A stretch of DNA of 64,000 bases from Nosema muscidifuracis (lineage: Eukaryota > Microsporidia > Nosematidae): NCBI GenBank assembly GCA_028335825.1, contig JAIOKI010000012.1, forward strand, positions 310,001 through 374,000. The letters run 5' to 3'. The position numbers and the translations under genes are program-made. The notes under the pieces were generated by a model. It did no database searches. It had not been told where the DNA came from and saw nothing but the letters and a program-made list of their open reading frames with translations. Below, one piece after another: positions 10,848 to 20,895 of the stretch; position 1 is the stretch's first letter; each line of letters opens with the position of its first letter.

Positions 10848-11687
10848 ATGATAAATATATTTATACGTCTCTTCTTATTTTTTATTACAGTTTTATTTCT
10901 TTTACTGAGTTTCTTTTATATACCAACAGGATACGCTATAAGATATTGTAACGAGGACTACCAACAGAATATCTCATCAAAAATTTTTAAAGGGTTTCTT
11001 ACTGTAGCTAATAAATTTATGTCACAAGTATTAGAATTTGATGGTATTAATAAACTTGATGAAAACGAAAATTATCTTATCATATCAAACCACGTAAACG
11101 AATACGATTTTTTAGTCTTAAGCAGCTTATTTAAAAATACCAAAACAATGAAGAATCTTAAATTCGTTATGAAACCAGAAATGAAAAATATACCAGGTAT
11201 TTATCAGATACTCGATCTTCTTGATTTTTTGACTATACAACGTAACATAGCTTTTGATAATCAAATAATTTCAAATTATTGTACTAATTTAAAAAATAAA
11301 AATAGAAAGGTTAATATGATAATATTTCCTGAAGGTACTATAATAACAAAAGATACATTAGAAAAAAGTAATAAATATAGAGAAAAAGAAGGGTTAGAAC
11401 TATATAAGAATGTTCTTTCACCAAAATTTAGAGGGTTTCAAATTATGCTTGATTCGATGAAAGATTCTCATATTACTAAATTATTAAATTTAACTTTTAC
11501 TTACACTGATGGAGAAATGCCTTCTTTGTATAAGATGTTATTTACTGATAAGAAATTTAAAATAAATTTTGAAATGGAAATTATTGATTTAAATGATATA
11601 TCAGATCCTAAAGAATTTATTAAAGATAAATGGAAAAAGAAAGAGGAATTCATAGAAAAAATAAAAGAAAAATCAAAAAATGAATAA
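10848..11687 (+). CDS. lysophospholipid acyltransferase, PlsC/LCLAT1-like
   Basis: 279 residues. The acyltransferase signature NHVNEYD (N81 to D87) provides the catalytic His-Asp pair, and FPEGT (160-164) is the phosphate-binding motif. One N-terminal membrane segment (about 4-25) is evident. The segment after FPEGT (SNKYREKEGLELYKNVLSP) is typical of the LCLAT1/Cst26 branch rather than bacterial-type PlsC, so it probably remodels or makes phosphatidic acid or phosphatidylinositol at the ER. CCCC directly abuts the ATG. The substrate is inferred from similarity, not visible. Confidence 0.85.
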   Translation: MINIFIRLFLFFITVLFLLLSFFYIPTGYAIRYCNEDYQQNISSKIFKGFLTVANKFMSQVLEFDGINKLDENENYLIISNHVNEYDFLVLSSLFKNTKTMKNLKFVMKPEMKNIPGIYQILDLLDFLTIQRNIAFDNQIISNYCTNLKNKNRKVNMIIFPEGTIITKDTLEKSNKYREKEGLELYKNVLSPKFRGFQIMLDSMKDSHITKLLNLTFTYTDGEMPSLYKMLFTDKKFKINFEMEIIDLNDISDPKEFIKDKWKKKEEFIEKIKEKSKNE

Positions 11688-11734
11688 AATTTTATTTTTA
11701 TTGAAATATTTTTTAACTTTAAAAGATGAAGTTT

Positions 11735-11875
11735 TTTCATATTAAATTATTATTTTTAGATAGTTGAAGTATTTATATATTATCATTTTTATAGTTACTT
11801 TTTTAAATTATTATTTTTAGATAGGTAAAGTATTTATATATTATTATTTTTAAAGTTACTATTTTTATATTATCA
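11735..11875. repeat. two direct copies of a 60-65-bp unit
   Basis: The unit TTAAATTATTATTTTTAGAT, followed by GAAGTATTTATATATTAT, is present twice, followed by further partial copies upstream of the tRNA gene. Confidence 0.7.
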
Positions 11876-11930
11876 CTTTTATAATGTACAGTATTTATTA
11901 TAATCTGTTTAGTAATTCGAAAGTGATCAA

Positions 11931-12002
11931 GCCCTGTTAGCTCAGTGGTAGAGCATTAGGCTTTTAACCTAAGGGCCGCGGGTTCGAGTCCCGCACAGGG
12001 TG
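11931..12002 (+). tRNA. tRNA-Lys (anticodon TTT)
   Basis: A complete cloverleaf of 72 nt. Acceptor arms GCCCTGT and ACAGGGT pair over seven positions with one G-U; discriminator G. D arm GCTC/GAGC; anticodon stem TTAGG/CCTAA with loop CTTTTAA gives anticodon TTT; T arm GCGGG/CCCGC with loop TTCGAGT. The internal B box is GGTTCGAGTCC, and a run of seven T downstream can terminate Pol III. No intron. Confidence 0.97.
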
Positions 12003-12365
12003 CTTTTTTTCAGTTTCAATATTTTTTATAAATATATTGATATAAATTTTTTATATAAAATTATTTTGGAAAAAATACTTCCTTATCATCTAATTTTTAT
12101 AAAAATATCACTTCAATTAATAAAATTATTTTTAACAATTCTATTCATATATAAAAAGTTTTAATTCAGCACTTATTAATTTATTATCTATTATAATAAA
12201 ATTATATTACCTTTCTGAAAGTAGAGAATTTTACCATTTAAAAATTAATTTTTAAAAATACCACTTTCATTTCATCGAATTAATTTTAAATTACTAGCTT
12301 ATTATATAATAAAATTAATTTTTAAAATTATTAATAACAAATTATTTTGCAAAGTAATAATTTAT
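12003..12365. other. gene-free AT-rich stretch
   Basis: Apart from the T run that ends the tRNA transcript, I see nothing in this stretch between tRNA-Lys and the 3' end of eL34. Confidence 0.6.
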
Positions 12366-12686
12366 TTAAGCAGAAACTTTCTCTCTTACGATTCTCTCTT
12401 CATCATTCAAAAATGCTTCAACAATCTTATTTCTTACACAATTTCCACAAACAGTAGCTCCCAATGGTCTGTTAACTCTTCTAGCAGATACCTTCTGTCT
12501 TGAAAATTCAGCTGGTCTCATTCTTGCAATAGACAATAATTTGGCGTTACATTCATGACATCTATGACATTTAGCATGTTTTTTTTGTCTTCTAGCTACT
12601 AACTTTCCTGATGGTGTCTTAACAATTTTTCTAATGTTAGATCTTGTTTTATAAGTTCGTCCTTTGTGAATTATAATTTTATGCAT
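12366..12686 (-). CDS. RPL34: large-subunit ribosomal protein eL34
   Basis: 106 residues, close to the family's 110-120. The N-terminal [20 protein letters not shown] block is the eL34 signature (compare LSYNTKSNK..RTPGGKL). Two CxxC pairs, C43/C46 and C80/C83, would bind zinc. The C-terminus [15 protein letters not shown] matches the RERIVRAFLIEEQKIV region. CCC lies just before the ATG. It is divergent from MetRS with only 56 bases between starts, each carrying its own CCC tract, so the two promoters must overlap. No intron is visible. Confidence 0.95.
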   Translation of the reverse strand: MHKIIIHKGRTYKTRSNIRKIVKTPSGKLVARRQKKHAKCHRCHECNAKLLSIARMRPAEFSRQKVSARRVNRPLGATVCGNCVRNKIVEAFLNDEERIVREKVSA

Positions 12687-12742
12687 GAGGGTTTAAAAAA
12701 ATTTCAAAAAAAAAAATATTCAAAAATAGCATAATCCCTAAA

Positions 12743-14371
12743 ATGACAAAAAAAATTATAACAAGCGCTTTACCGTATGTAAATAACCAACCACATCTTG
12801 GTAATATTATAGGATGTGTATTGAGTGGTGATATATACTCAAGATTTTGTAAGAAGAATAAGGAAGAAGTAGTTTATATATGTGGAACTGATGAATATGG
12901 AACAGCTATTGAAATGGCAGCTTTTTCTCAAAATAAGAAACCTATAGAGATATGTGAAGAGAATAGAATTATTCATAAGACTATCTACGATTGGTTTAAT
13001 ATTAAATTTGATTTCTTTGGGCATACAACTAGCCCTGTACATACAGAAAATGTACAAGATTTTTTTAAGAAGATTTATAAGAATAATTTTTTTGAAGAGA
13101 ATATTATTGAACAATTTTATTGTAATACATGCCAGATATTTTTAGCTGATAGATATGTAGTAGGTACATGTAAATATTGTGGATTTACTGATGCTAAAGG
13201 AGATCAGTGTGATAGTTGTGGACATACTTATAAATCTTTAGATCTTAGTAATGCTAAATGTACATTGTGTAATTCAGTACCATCTATTAAAAAAACTAAG
13301 CACCTCTTTTTTGATTTTAATAATTTTAAAGATCAGCTTATAAATCTATACGAAACTAATGGAAAATACTGGTCAGATAATGGTAAACAAATTACTAAAT
13401 CATGGCTTGATCAGGAATTATTATCAAGATGTATGACTCGTGATTTAAAAAATAAATGGGGAGTGCCTGTACCTTTAGAAGGATTTGAAAACAAAGTTTT
13501 TTATGTTTGGTTCGATGCAGTGATTGGATATTACACTTTCTTAAAGGAACTCGTTAAAGAAGATTATAGTAAATGGCTTAAAGAAGGTGAATTAATTCAA
13601 TTTATGGGTAAAGATAATGTTTTCTTTCATACAATTGTATTCCCATCTATGATATATGCTACTAAAGATGAGTATCCTTTAGTAAAACGTCTATCTGTTA
13701 CTGAATTTTTATTATTCGAAAACCAGAAGTTTTCTAAAAGTCGAGGGCATGGAATATTCGGTCTTGATTTGGTAAATAATTCTTTGGGAGATTCATGTCT
13801 TTGGAGATATTATCTTACAAAAATTCGACCTGAAAAATGCGACTCAAATTTTTCATTTCAACATTTTACCAATACTATAGATGCAGATCTAAACAATAAT
13901 ATAGGAAATTTCTGTAATAGAGTATTAAAATATATTAAAAATAAGTGTAATAGAAGAATAAAATTAGATTTACTCAATGAACAGGATAATATAATGGAAG
14001 AGAATGTTAATAAGATTTATGATAAATATCTAGAAAACTTTTCAGAAATTAAACTTAGAGATGCTCTTGAACGTGTTCTTGAGATATCTAAAATAGGAAA
14101 TGAATTTGTACAACAAGTTGTATCTAATAAAGAAAATATGATTCATGGTTTTTCAGTAGCATTTAGTATTGTTAGTTTGATTGGTCAATTACTAGATCCT
14201 TTTATTCCTGTTTCATCAGATAAATTATTGAAGATGTGTAACTTAAAGAAAGAATTTTATGCAGAGAAATTTGTTATAATTAAGGAATGGGAGATTAGTG
14301 AAGATATTTCTCCATTATTCAGTAGATTAGATAAAGAGACAATGGACAGACTTAATAATTTTAAGAAGTAA
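12743..14371 (+). CDS. MES1: methionyl-tRNA synthetase
   Basis: 542 residues; a class I synthetase charging tRNA-Met in the cytosol. The HIGH motif is HLGN (18-21) and the KMSKS motif is KFSKSRG (about 330). The inserted connective domain keeps four CxxC pairs (CNTC, CKYC, CDSC, CTLC; about 132-180), so both zinc knuckles should be intact. The anticodon-binding helical domain follows to the C-terminus. It lacks the N-terminal GST-like and C-terminal EMAP-like extensions of yeast or human enzymes, giving a near-minimal enzyme. CCC lies five bases before the ATG. Confidence 0.96.
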   Translation: MTKKIITSALPYVNNQPHLGNIIGCVLSGDIYSRFCKKNKEEVVYICGTDEYGTAIEMAAFSQNKKPIEICEENRIIHKTIYDWFNIKFDFFGHTTSPVHTENVQDFFKKIYKNNFFEENIIEQFYCNTCQIFLADRYVVGTCKYCGFTDAKGDQCDSCGHTYKSLDLSNAKCTLCNSVPSIKKTKHLFFDFNNFKDQLINLYETNGKYWSDNGKQITKSWLDQELLSRCMTRDLKNKWGVPVPLEGFENKVFYVWFDAVIGYYTFLKELVKEDYSKWLKEGELIQFMGKDNVFFHTIVFPSMIYATKDEYPLVKRLSVTEFLLFENQKFSKSRGHGIFGLDLVNNSLGDSCLWRYYLTKIRPEKCDSNFSFQHFTNTIDADLNNNIGNFCNRVLKYIKNKCNRRIKLDLLNEQDNIMEENVNKIYDKYLENFSEIKLRDALERVLEISKIGNEFVQQVVSNKENMIHGFSVAFSIVSLIGQLLDPFIPVSSDKLLKMCNLKKEFYAEKFVIIKEWEISEDISPLFSRLDKETMDRLNNFKK

Positions 14372-14395
14372 ATTAAAAAAAATAAATTTATTTCT

Positions 14396-16993
14396 TTAAT
14401 TAACTATCTCTAAATTGAATCTTCTCTTATAGAAATAAGTTTCATCATCTTTTATAATTTTAATTCTTAATTTGTCAAATATTTCATATTTTATGTTTCC
14501 TTCTATAAAAAGTGCTTCATTTATATTAAATTCAGGTATATAAATTAATACCCCATTAGATTTTATATCTGTAATATAAGCATCAGTTTCTGGTTCAATA
14601 TCTCTTATTGCCATATAAATATACAAATTATTAACATCCCAAGAACATCTCTTTGCACTACTGTGTCTTCTATTTATATTATTTACTATATCTTGGTTAA
14701 CATTCTTCATTTCTTCTGATAATTTAATTACTTTATATCTTTTACCTTTTTCATCTGATAAATTATTAGATTGTTCTAATACATGAAATAAAGTTCTGTG
14801 TACTAAAATATCTGCATATCTTCGTATAGGTGATGTAAAATGAGTATATAATGGTGTAGCTAATCCATAATGATAAAAATCTGTAGTATCACTAGATAAA
14901 ACATAAGTTGCTTGGTTCATTGCCCTAGTAACGATTTGCTTAAAAATAAATCTTTTTTCTTCTTTCATATCTTTTATAGCTAAATTTACATTTTTAGAAA
15001 TTTGTAAATCTATTTTTATAGGTAAATCTGTTTGAGATGGTGGAGGATGTTTTCTTAAAATAGAATTCTCAGGATAATTTTTAAAAATAAATTCTGCTAC
15101 ACTAATATTAGCAAGAAGCATAAATTCCTCTATAAGTGTATATGTACTTATCTGATCTTTCATAATTACCTTACCATTTTGAACTTCAACTTTACTACCA
15201 CTTAAATCTAATGCTCCATTTTCTTGTCTTTTCTTTCGTAATATTTCAGAGATTTTGTATAATCCTTCTAATTCAGATTTATAAGGTCCAGTTGATTCGA
15301 TAGTTTTTAGAGCTTCGTCATATGAAAAAGCTTTCTTTGATTTGATCAATCCTTTAGTAAATTCTGTATTAAGAATATTTGCATTTCTATCAATCTCCCA
15401 AATTATTGAAAATGATCCACGTTCTTGATTTTCTAATAAACTACATAACCCTGCACTCAAAAATTCTGGAAGCATATCAATACGTCTATCCGGTAAATAT
15501 ACTGTAGTACCTCTGTCAGAAGATATTTTATCAAGTAAAGATCCTGGTTTAACATAATGTGATACATCTGCTATATGCACTCCTATTTCATAATTTCCAT
15601 TAGAAAGCTCTCTAAAATGTAAAGCATCATCTACATCTGTACATCCCTGAGGATCTATACTAAATATATCAAGATGTCTTAAATCTTTTCTCTTTCCTTC
15701 TTCTACTTCTTTATAAACAGATTTTAAACTAAAATATTCTGATTCTCCTGTGCTGAGAGCTTTTATTGTTTCTGTATCATATAAATTAGAATTATCATGT
15801 AGATTATTAAATAAATCTATCCATTTATCATTAAAATATGAAATATTATTAGATAATAAAATACAATTAATTTCTCCTTGTAAATCACCTATCTCATTAA
15901 GTTTCTTATAGTAATGACCTATTGGATATTTACTATCCTTATCCCAAAACTCTAATTCAATCCACAATCTTCTATTAATTAATTCATCAACTTGACTTGT
16001 TCGAATACGAACTGGTGGATATTTTTTATCTAAAGGTAATGCTAAGACATTTTGTGGACCATCTCCATTTACAGTATTATTTAATATTGTAGCTATTAAA
16101 TCTGTTTTACCTCTTTTAGAAATTCCCACTACTTTACCAAATAAAGTATCAAAATTTTTATTATCATCTGATTTAATATTATTTTTATAATCAGATTTAA
16201 TACTATCTTCTTTAAAATCTGATTTAATACTATCTTCTTTATCATCATCAGATTTAATATTATCTTCTTTATCATCATCAGATTTAATATTATCTATTTT
16301 ATCATCACAAGGTTCATCTATCAATTCTACATATACTTCATCCCCATGTATAGCTCTATTCATATTAATACTACCAAGTATTCGTATACGTTTATTATTA
16401 TGAATTATTGTACCATTTCTCCAATTATATGTATCAACCATAAGTGTAGATTTAATTAAATCTTTATTACTAAAATCTTCATAATAATTATCATATAAAG
16501 TATCTTCTTTTGTATAAACATCATCAACTAAATCTTGTACATCCTTCTTATTATCAAAATATTTAGGGTATTTTTTAATATTATCATTACTAAGTATAAT
16601 AAAATTATTATTAGGAACATGTTTCTTATAAAAATCACAAATTTCTTCCAATCCTTTTTGAGATGTTTCTTCAAAAAACATGTCATAAAAAAATACATAA
16701 TTTTTTTTGGTGATGATATCTTTTATACGTTTTTGATCATTCAGTCCTAATTTATTAAATACTGATTGGCATATTATAGGTCTAATATATTCACTTTTGA
16801 GAAGAGACTTGTTCTTTTCTAAAATGTCTTTAGTAGGGATAGTGTATACACAAAATGTATCGTACTTACTTGATTCACAACATAAAAATCCACATGGAAT
16901 ATCCTTTCTGACATAATTTTCTCGAACTCTTTTTATCAAATGATTTCTTTTTGATAATTTTCTTTCGTATACGTCGTTACTGTATTTGTACAT
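14396..16993 (-). CDS. DIS3: exosome ribonuclease RRP44/DIS3
   Basis: 865 residues, the processive 3'-5' RNase II-type subunit of the RNA exosome. The RNB domain holds the metal-binding cluster DPQGCTDVDDA, the RGTTVYLPDRRIDMLP motif, and the late THFTSPIRRYAD motif. The N-terminus resembles the DIS3 start (REN-YVRKDIPCG) and a PIN domain, but several acidic residues expected for PIN endonuclease activity are not evident. Residues about 230-275 form a low-complexity insertion of repeated DDKEDNIKSD units inside the cold-shock region. It converges on MetRS with 24 bases between stops. CCCCC lies just before the ATG. Confidence 0.93.
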   Translation of the reverse strand: MYKYSNDVYERKLSKRNHLIKRVRENYVRKDIPCGFLCCESSKYDTFCVYTIPTKDILEKNKSLLKSEYIRPIICQSVFNKLGLNDQKRIKDIITKKNYVFFYDMFFEETSQKGLEEICDFYKKHVPNNNFIILSNDNIKKYPKYFDNKKDVQDLVDDVYTKEDTLYDNYYEDFSNKDLIKSTLMVDTYNWRNGTIIHNNKRIRILGSINMNRAIHGDEVYVELIDEPCDDKIDNIKSDDDKEDNIKSDDDKEDSIKSDFKEDSIKSDYKNNIKSDDNKNFDTLFGKVVGISKRGKTDLIATILNNTVNGDGPQNVLALPLDKKYPPVRIRTSQVDELINRRLWIELEFWDKDSKYPIGHYYKKLNEIGDLQGEINCILLSNNISYFNDKWIDLFNNLHDNSNLYDTETIKALSTGESEYFSLKSVYKEVEEGKRKDLRHLDIFSIDPQGCTDVDDALHFRELSNGNYEIGVHIADVSHYVKPGSLLDKISSDRGTTVYLPDRRIDMLPEFLSAGLCSLLENQERGSFSIIWEIDRNANILNTEFTKGLIKSKKAFSYDEALKTIESTGPYKSELEGLYKISEILRKKRQENGALDLSGSKVEVQNGKVIMKDQISTYTLIEEFMLLANISVAEFIFKNYPENSILRKHPPPSQTDLPIKIDLQISKNVNLAIKDMKEEKRFIFKQIVTRAMNQATYVLSSDTTDFYHYGLATPLYTHFTSPIRRYADILVHRTLFHVLEQSNNLSDEKGKRYKVIKLSEEMKNVNQDIVNNINRRHSSAKRCSWDVNNLYIYMAIRDIEPETDAYITDIKSNGVLIYIPEFNINEALFIEGNIKYEIFDKLRIKIIKDDETYFYKRRFNLEIVN

Positions 16994-17074
16994 TTATGGG
17001 GGAAAAAATTCAATATTTAAATATTTATTTTGCATAAAAGTTATTTTTATGTAGATTGTTATTATATTAAGAAT

Positions 17075-17140
17075 ATAGTGGTATATTTTTTTAGTCTGTG
17101 AAAAAGAGCTGTTTATAAATAAACTATTTTTATTTTATTC
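17075..17140. repeat. short repeat shared with the region after the coiled-coil gene
   Basis: The segment with GTATATTTTTTTAGTCTGTG, followed by AAAAAGAGCTGTTTATAAAT, matches about 60 bases at 38386-38440, which is itself the first unit of a local tandem array. Here it lies immediately before the first ATG of the TAF2-like frame. Confidence 0.75.
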
Positions 17141-17142
17141 AA

Positions 17143-20100
17143 ATGCCTTATCCGTTAGAATCTCTAAACGTTCTTTTTACACTACTTGAAATTGATAAGA
17201 CACATTCACTTGATGTAGCAATTTACAATATATCTTATATAGCAACATTTAATGATATTGAACCTAAGTTTATTATAAAAAGAATAATAGCAGAAATAGT
17301 TGCTTCTCAAATATTTTATTTTCATGTTCATTATGAGGATTTAACAGATTATTGGATATTTTGTGGACTCAAAGGATATCTTGAAGATTATTGTGTACGT
17401 ATATTGTTAGGAAATAATGAATTTTTGTATCAATATAAAAATGATAAAGATTTTGTAATAGCTAATGATATATATGAACTTCCTCTTTGTGATGAAAAAA
17501 GAGATATTATGTCTTATAATTCAGAATTTTTTATTAAGAAATCTAGATTAGTATTTCATACATTAGAAAGTAATTTGAGTAAAGCTTTTCTTGAAAAAAT
17601 ATGTCATTTTTTAATAGAAAAAAGGAATTGTATTGGAAATAATTTTTCAGCTGATTTTTTATCATTAATTAAGGATATTACAGGTAAAGATATGAGACAA
17701 TTTTTTGAGTTCTATGTTTTTAAACCAGGACTTGTAAAAATTAATTTTAAATTTACGATCGATACTAAAAAGAACAAAGTTGATTTTAAAATTTTACAAG
17801 AACCTACAAGTAAAATTATTAATTTTAAATTTACGATCGATACTAAAAAGAACAAAGTTGATTTTAAAATTTTACAAGAACCTACAAGTAAAATTATTAA
17901 TTTTAAATTTACGATCGATACTAAAAAGAACAAAGTTGATTTTAAAATTTTACAAGAACCTACAAGTAAAATTATTAATTTTAAATTTACGATCGATACT
18001 AAAAAGAACAAAGTTGATTTTAAAATTTTACAAGAACCTACAAGTAAAATTATTAATCGAAATGAAAAGATTTTAGGAAATGTTACTTTGATGTCTTATG
18101 AAGTAGAAGGTTGTTTTGAACATGCTTTTAATCCTTTACAAAATAATTATTTTTATTATCATATTAGAACAAAGAAAAGAAAAAAGGTTGATGAAGAAGA
18201 AGATGAAGTTATGCCATTATTATGGATGAGAGTTGATCCAAAAAGAGAACATATCTTAGATAGTGTGATAGAACAACCTGATTATATGTACATTGAACAA
18301 GCATTAGATAAAAATGTGATTGGTCAGTTAGAAGCTTTAGATCAATTATCAAAAAGTCCATCAATTCAGATTTGTGAAGTATTAGAAAGAATTTTAGATA
18401 ATTCTCATGTATTTTACAAGGTAAGAATAAAAGTTATGTACATTCTTTCAAGAATTAATATTGAAAATTTTGTAGGATTTCAAAGACTAATTCAATTTTT
18501 TACTAAGAAATATTTCGTACAATCTTCTACAGTGGTTAAACCAAATGAATTTATGTTTGTAAATTATTTTTTACAGAAACACTGTGTAAGAGCTTTATCA
18601 TTAACAGATCCGTTTTTAATTAAGAATTATAATGGAAGAGATGTATCTTCAGCTAATGTAGTATGTTCATTCATTATAAATATATTGAAATTTAATGATA
18701 ACTCTGCTAATTCTTACAATGATTCATGGTACATAGCTTCAGTTATTGAAAATTTAAGTAGACCTATTCTAGCATTACAATTTACTAATTTACCTGATAA
18801 TAATCAAAAGCAAGAATATGAAGTATTTAATACGAAAAATATTGAAAACGAGCCTACTATAAAACCAAAAGAAGATTTTTCAAAAGAATACGATTTTGAT
18901 GATAATAGTTCAGATGATTTAAAAGAAATCTTTGACGAAGATAATTCAGAAAATGTTAATTTTGAGTCAGAAACAAAAAAAGTTGAAAATGTTGATGAAA
19001 AAAGTAAATTTATAAATGATGCATTAGAAGAAGTAGAAAGATATAGAATTATGGATATGATATTTCCATCTCATAAAAATATTATAACTGAAGCTACAAT
19101 TTATTTACTTGGAAGATTAAGCATATATGGTTGCATAGGAATGAAAAAGGAAACTTTAATTAATTTTTCTCGTTACCCAAATTCTATAAAAATAAGAAAA
19201 GCTGCATTTATTATGCTAATACTTTTGTATAACGAATCTTCTGATGTAATTGATTATTTGTTAGATGTTTTGAAAAATGATACAATGTTTATTAAGTTAA
19301 TAATTTTAGATTCTTGGATTAATTTGTTTGGAATTAGAAGTATTGAAACAAAAAATGAATTGAAAAAATATCAAACTGAAATCAAAAATTTAGTATTGCT
19401 TAATCCATATGATAAAGAATTTAAAATTAAGATTAATGAAATTATGATGTTCTTTGATAATAAAGATGTATCAGCAAAAGATTACAATGAAAAAATTATT
19501 GAATTATGTAAAAATAATTTTAATGACAAGTTTTATATGCTTAAAATAGGATCAGATATTAATATCAATGAACAAAAAGTTTTAAAAATTCGTCTTAAAA
19601 ATTTTAAAGAAATGAAAATTCAATTACTGACAGAAAGTTACCTTTTAAAATTATCTAAACCGAAAAAAGAAAATATTATTCTTGAAAAAAAGCTTATTAA
19701 TAATACATTAAAAAAAGATCAATTAATACAAAATTCTAAGACAGAAGTTAAGTTTGAATCCAACAAAGTAAATACAAAGAATGTAACAAATGAAGAAAAA
19801 CAAGATTTATCATCAGAAATAAAAAATACTCGTTTAGAAGATAATAATTTAGAAGAAATGTTAAAGTTCGAAGAATTATCAAATATTCATTCTTTTTATT
19901 ATACAATTGAAAATGGATTTAATACAAATTTGTCAAAAAATACTGAACATTCTAGCAATGATTTTTCAAGCTTGAATTTATCAAAAAATAATGATAATTT
20001 TACCAAACTTGTAAATTATGAAAATGACTTTTCAAATGATAAAAAATCTACAATTAATAAGATATTTGAAGAATTTAGAAATGTCGTATCTGAAAATTCT

Positions 20101-20811
20101 AAAAAATCTGATTCTGGCTCATTTAGTGAAGTTTATAGTTATTTAGAGCCTGAATTTGATAATAAATATGAGGAATTATATTCTAAAAATACAGATAATT
20201 ATAATAATTCAGAACCAAGCCATTTACCCACAGATAATTACAATAATATAGATCATGAATCTTCTAATATATCATATCCTAATTCAATGAATATTTTTAG
20301 TCTTTCTAATCAAAATTCATTGAGTATTAATGAACAATCAAATGTTAGAAAGAATGATATTGAAAAATTTTTGTTAGATGACGATAATAGTGAAGAAACT
20401 GGAAATTTTATGGATACGTGTAAGACACAAAAATTAGAAGAAAGAGATTTTGATAGACAATTTGGAAAGATTGAATTTGAAAATTCTTTGGGTAGAAATG
20501 ATAATGAATCTTACAATAATAATTTATATTTAAGTGATCCAAAGAAATCTTCATCTCTATCATCTAAATCTGGTATTAGTGATTCTACTAGTATGTATAA
20601 TGAAAGATTATCTCCTGATTTAGATTACCATGATGATAATGATAATTATTATGTAAAAAAATATCTTTTAATTCCACTTCATAATCTTCCACCTACAAAG
20701 AACCCAATTGAAGATTTTTTAAATAGTGAAGAAAGTTTATATTCAGAAAAGAGAAAAGCACCAATTAATTATACAAATTCTTATATTCCTAGAGTATACA
20801 GGTATTGTTAA
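17143..20811 (+). CDS. TAF2: TAF2-like TFIID subunit, interrupted near its 3' end
   Basis: 1222 codons. Residues 1 to about 170 resemble the non-catalytic M1-aminopeptidase-like core of TAF2 (YPLESLNVLF; a degenerate IIAEIVASQIF helix; DYWIFCGLKGYLEDY; FLGNNEF-like). At about 350 a block WMRVDPKREHILDSVIEQPD matches TAF2. The usual N-terminal beta domain of about 200 residues is absent, a stop lies 27 bases before the ATG, and no CCC tract precedes it, so the 5' end may be lost. Residues about 200-303 are four identical 26-residue units. The C-terminal third is acidic and Ser/Asn-rich. The last codons run into the LTR of a transposed element; the host reading resumes at 22822. Confidence 0.78.
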   Translation: MPYPLESLNVLFTLLEIDKTHSLDVAIYNISYIATFNDIEPKFIIKRIIAEIVASQIFYFHVHYEDLTDYWIFCGLKGYLEDYCVRILLGNNEFLYQYKNDKDFVIANDIYELPLCDEKRDIMSYNSEFFIKKSRLVFHTLESNLSKAFLEKICHFLIEKRNCIGNNFSADFLSLIKDITGKDMRQFFEFYVFKPGLVKINFKFTIDTKKNKVDFKILQEPTSKIINFKFTIDTKKNKVDFKILQEPTSKIINFKFTIDTKKNKVDFKILQEPTSKIINFKFTIDTKKNKVDFKILQEPTSKIINRNEKILGNVTLMSYEVEGCFEHAFNPLQNNYFYYHIRTKKRKKVDEEEDEVMPLLWMRVDPKREHILDSVIEQPDYMYIEQALDKNVIGQLEALDQLSKSPSIQICEVLERILDNSHVFYKVRIKVMYILSRINIENFVGFQRLIQFFTKKYFVQSSTVVKPNEFMFVNYFLQKHCVRALSLTDPFLIKNYNGRDVSSANVVCSFIINILKFNDNSANSYNDSWYIASVIENLSRPILALQFTNLPDNNQKQEYEVFNTKNIENEPTIKPKEDFSKEYDFDDNSSDDLKEIFDEDNSENVNFESETKKVENVDEKSKFINDALEEVERYRIMDMIFPSHKNIITEATIYLLGRLSIYGCIGMKKETLINFSRYPNSIKIRKAAFIMLILLYNESSDVIDYLLDVLKNDTMFIKLIILDSWINLFGIRSIETKNELKKYQTEIKNLVLLNPYDKEFKIKINEIMMFFDNKDVSAKDYNEKIIELCKNNFNDKFYMLKIGSDININEQKVLKIRLKNFKEMKIQLLTESYLLKLSKPKKENIILEKKLINNTLKKDQLIQNSKTEVKFESNKVNTKNVTNEEKQDLSSEIKNTRLEDNNLEEMLKFEELSNIHSFYYTIENGFNTNLSKNTEHSSNDFSSLNLSKNNDNFTKLVNYENDFSNDKKSTINKIFEEFRNVVSENSKKSDSGSFSEVYSYLEPEFDNKYEELYSKNTDNYNNSEPSHLPTDNYNNIDHESSNISYPNSMNIFSLSNQNSLSINEQSNVRKNDIEKFLLDDDNSEETGNFMDTCKTQKLEERDFDRQFGKIEFENSLGRNDNESYNNNLYLSDPKKSSSLSSKSGISDSTSMYNERLSPDLDYHDDNDNYYVKKYLLIPLHNLPPTKNPIEDFLNSEESLYSEKRKAPINYTNSYIPRVYRYC
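17740..18051 (+). repeat. four perfect in-frame 78-bp tandem units inside TAF2-like gene
   Basis: Units start at 17740, 17818, 17896 and 17974. Each encodes 26 residues beginning INFKFTIDTKKNKVDFK. I see no base differences between units. The unit matches one beta-hairpin of the Ig-like domain that follows the M1-like core in TAF2. Perfect identity implies a very recent expansion or an assembly collapse or expansion. Confidence 0.95.
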
Positions 20812-20885
20812 TAGTTTTATTTTTAATTATTTCAGACATCCTAAAAACTCAGAGTTCTTTTTATAAAATTTTTAAAATATCAACA
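20806..20885 (-). repeat. LTR (3' end of the element)
   Basis: 80 bp, TG...CA ends, identical to the other LTR except one A/G difference. The purine tract lies immediately inside it. Confidence 0.93.
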
Positions 20886-20895
20886 TCCCTCCCTT

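Noticed and set aside
17712-18076. Additional repeat proteins over the TAF2-like repeat
   Set aside because: Frames stay open only because a 78-bp unit without stops is repeated; no start signals.
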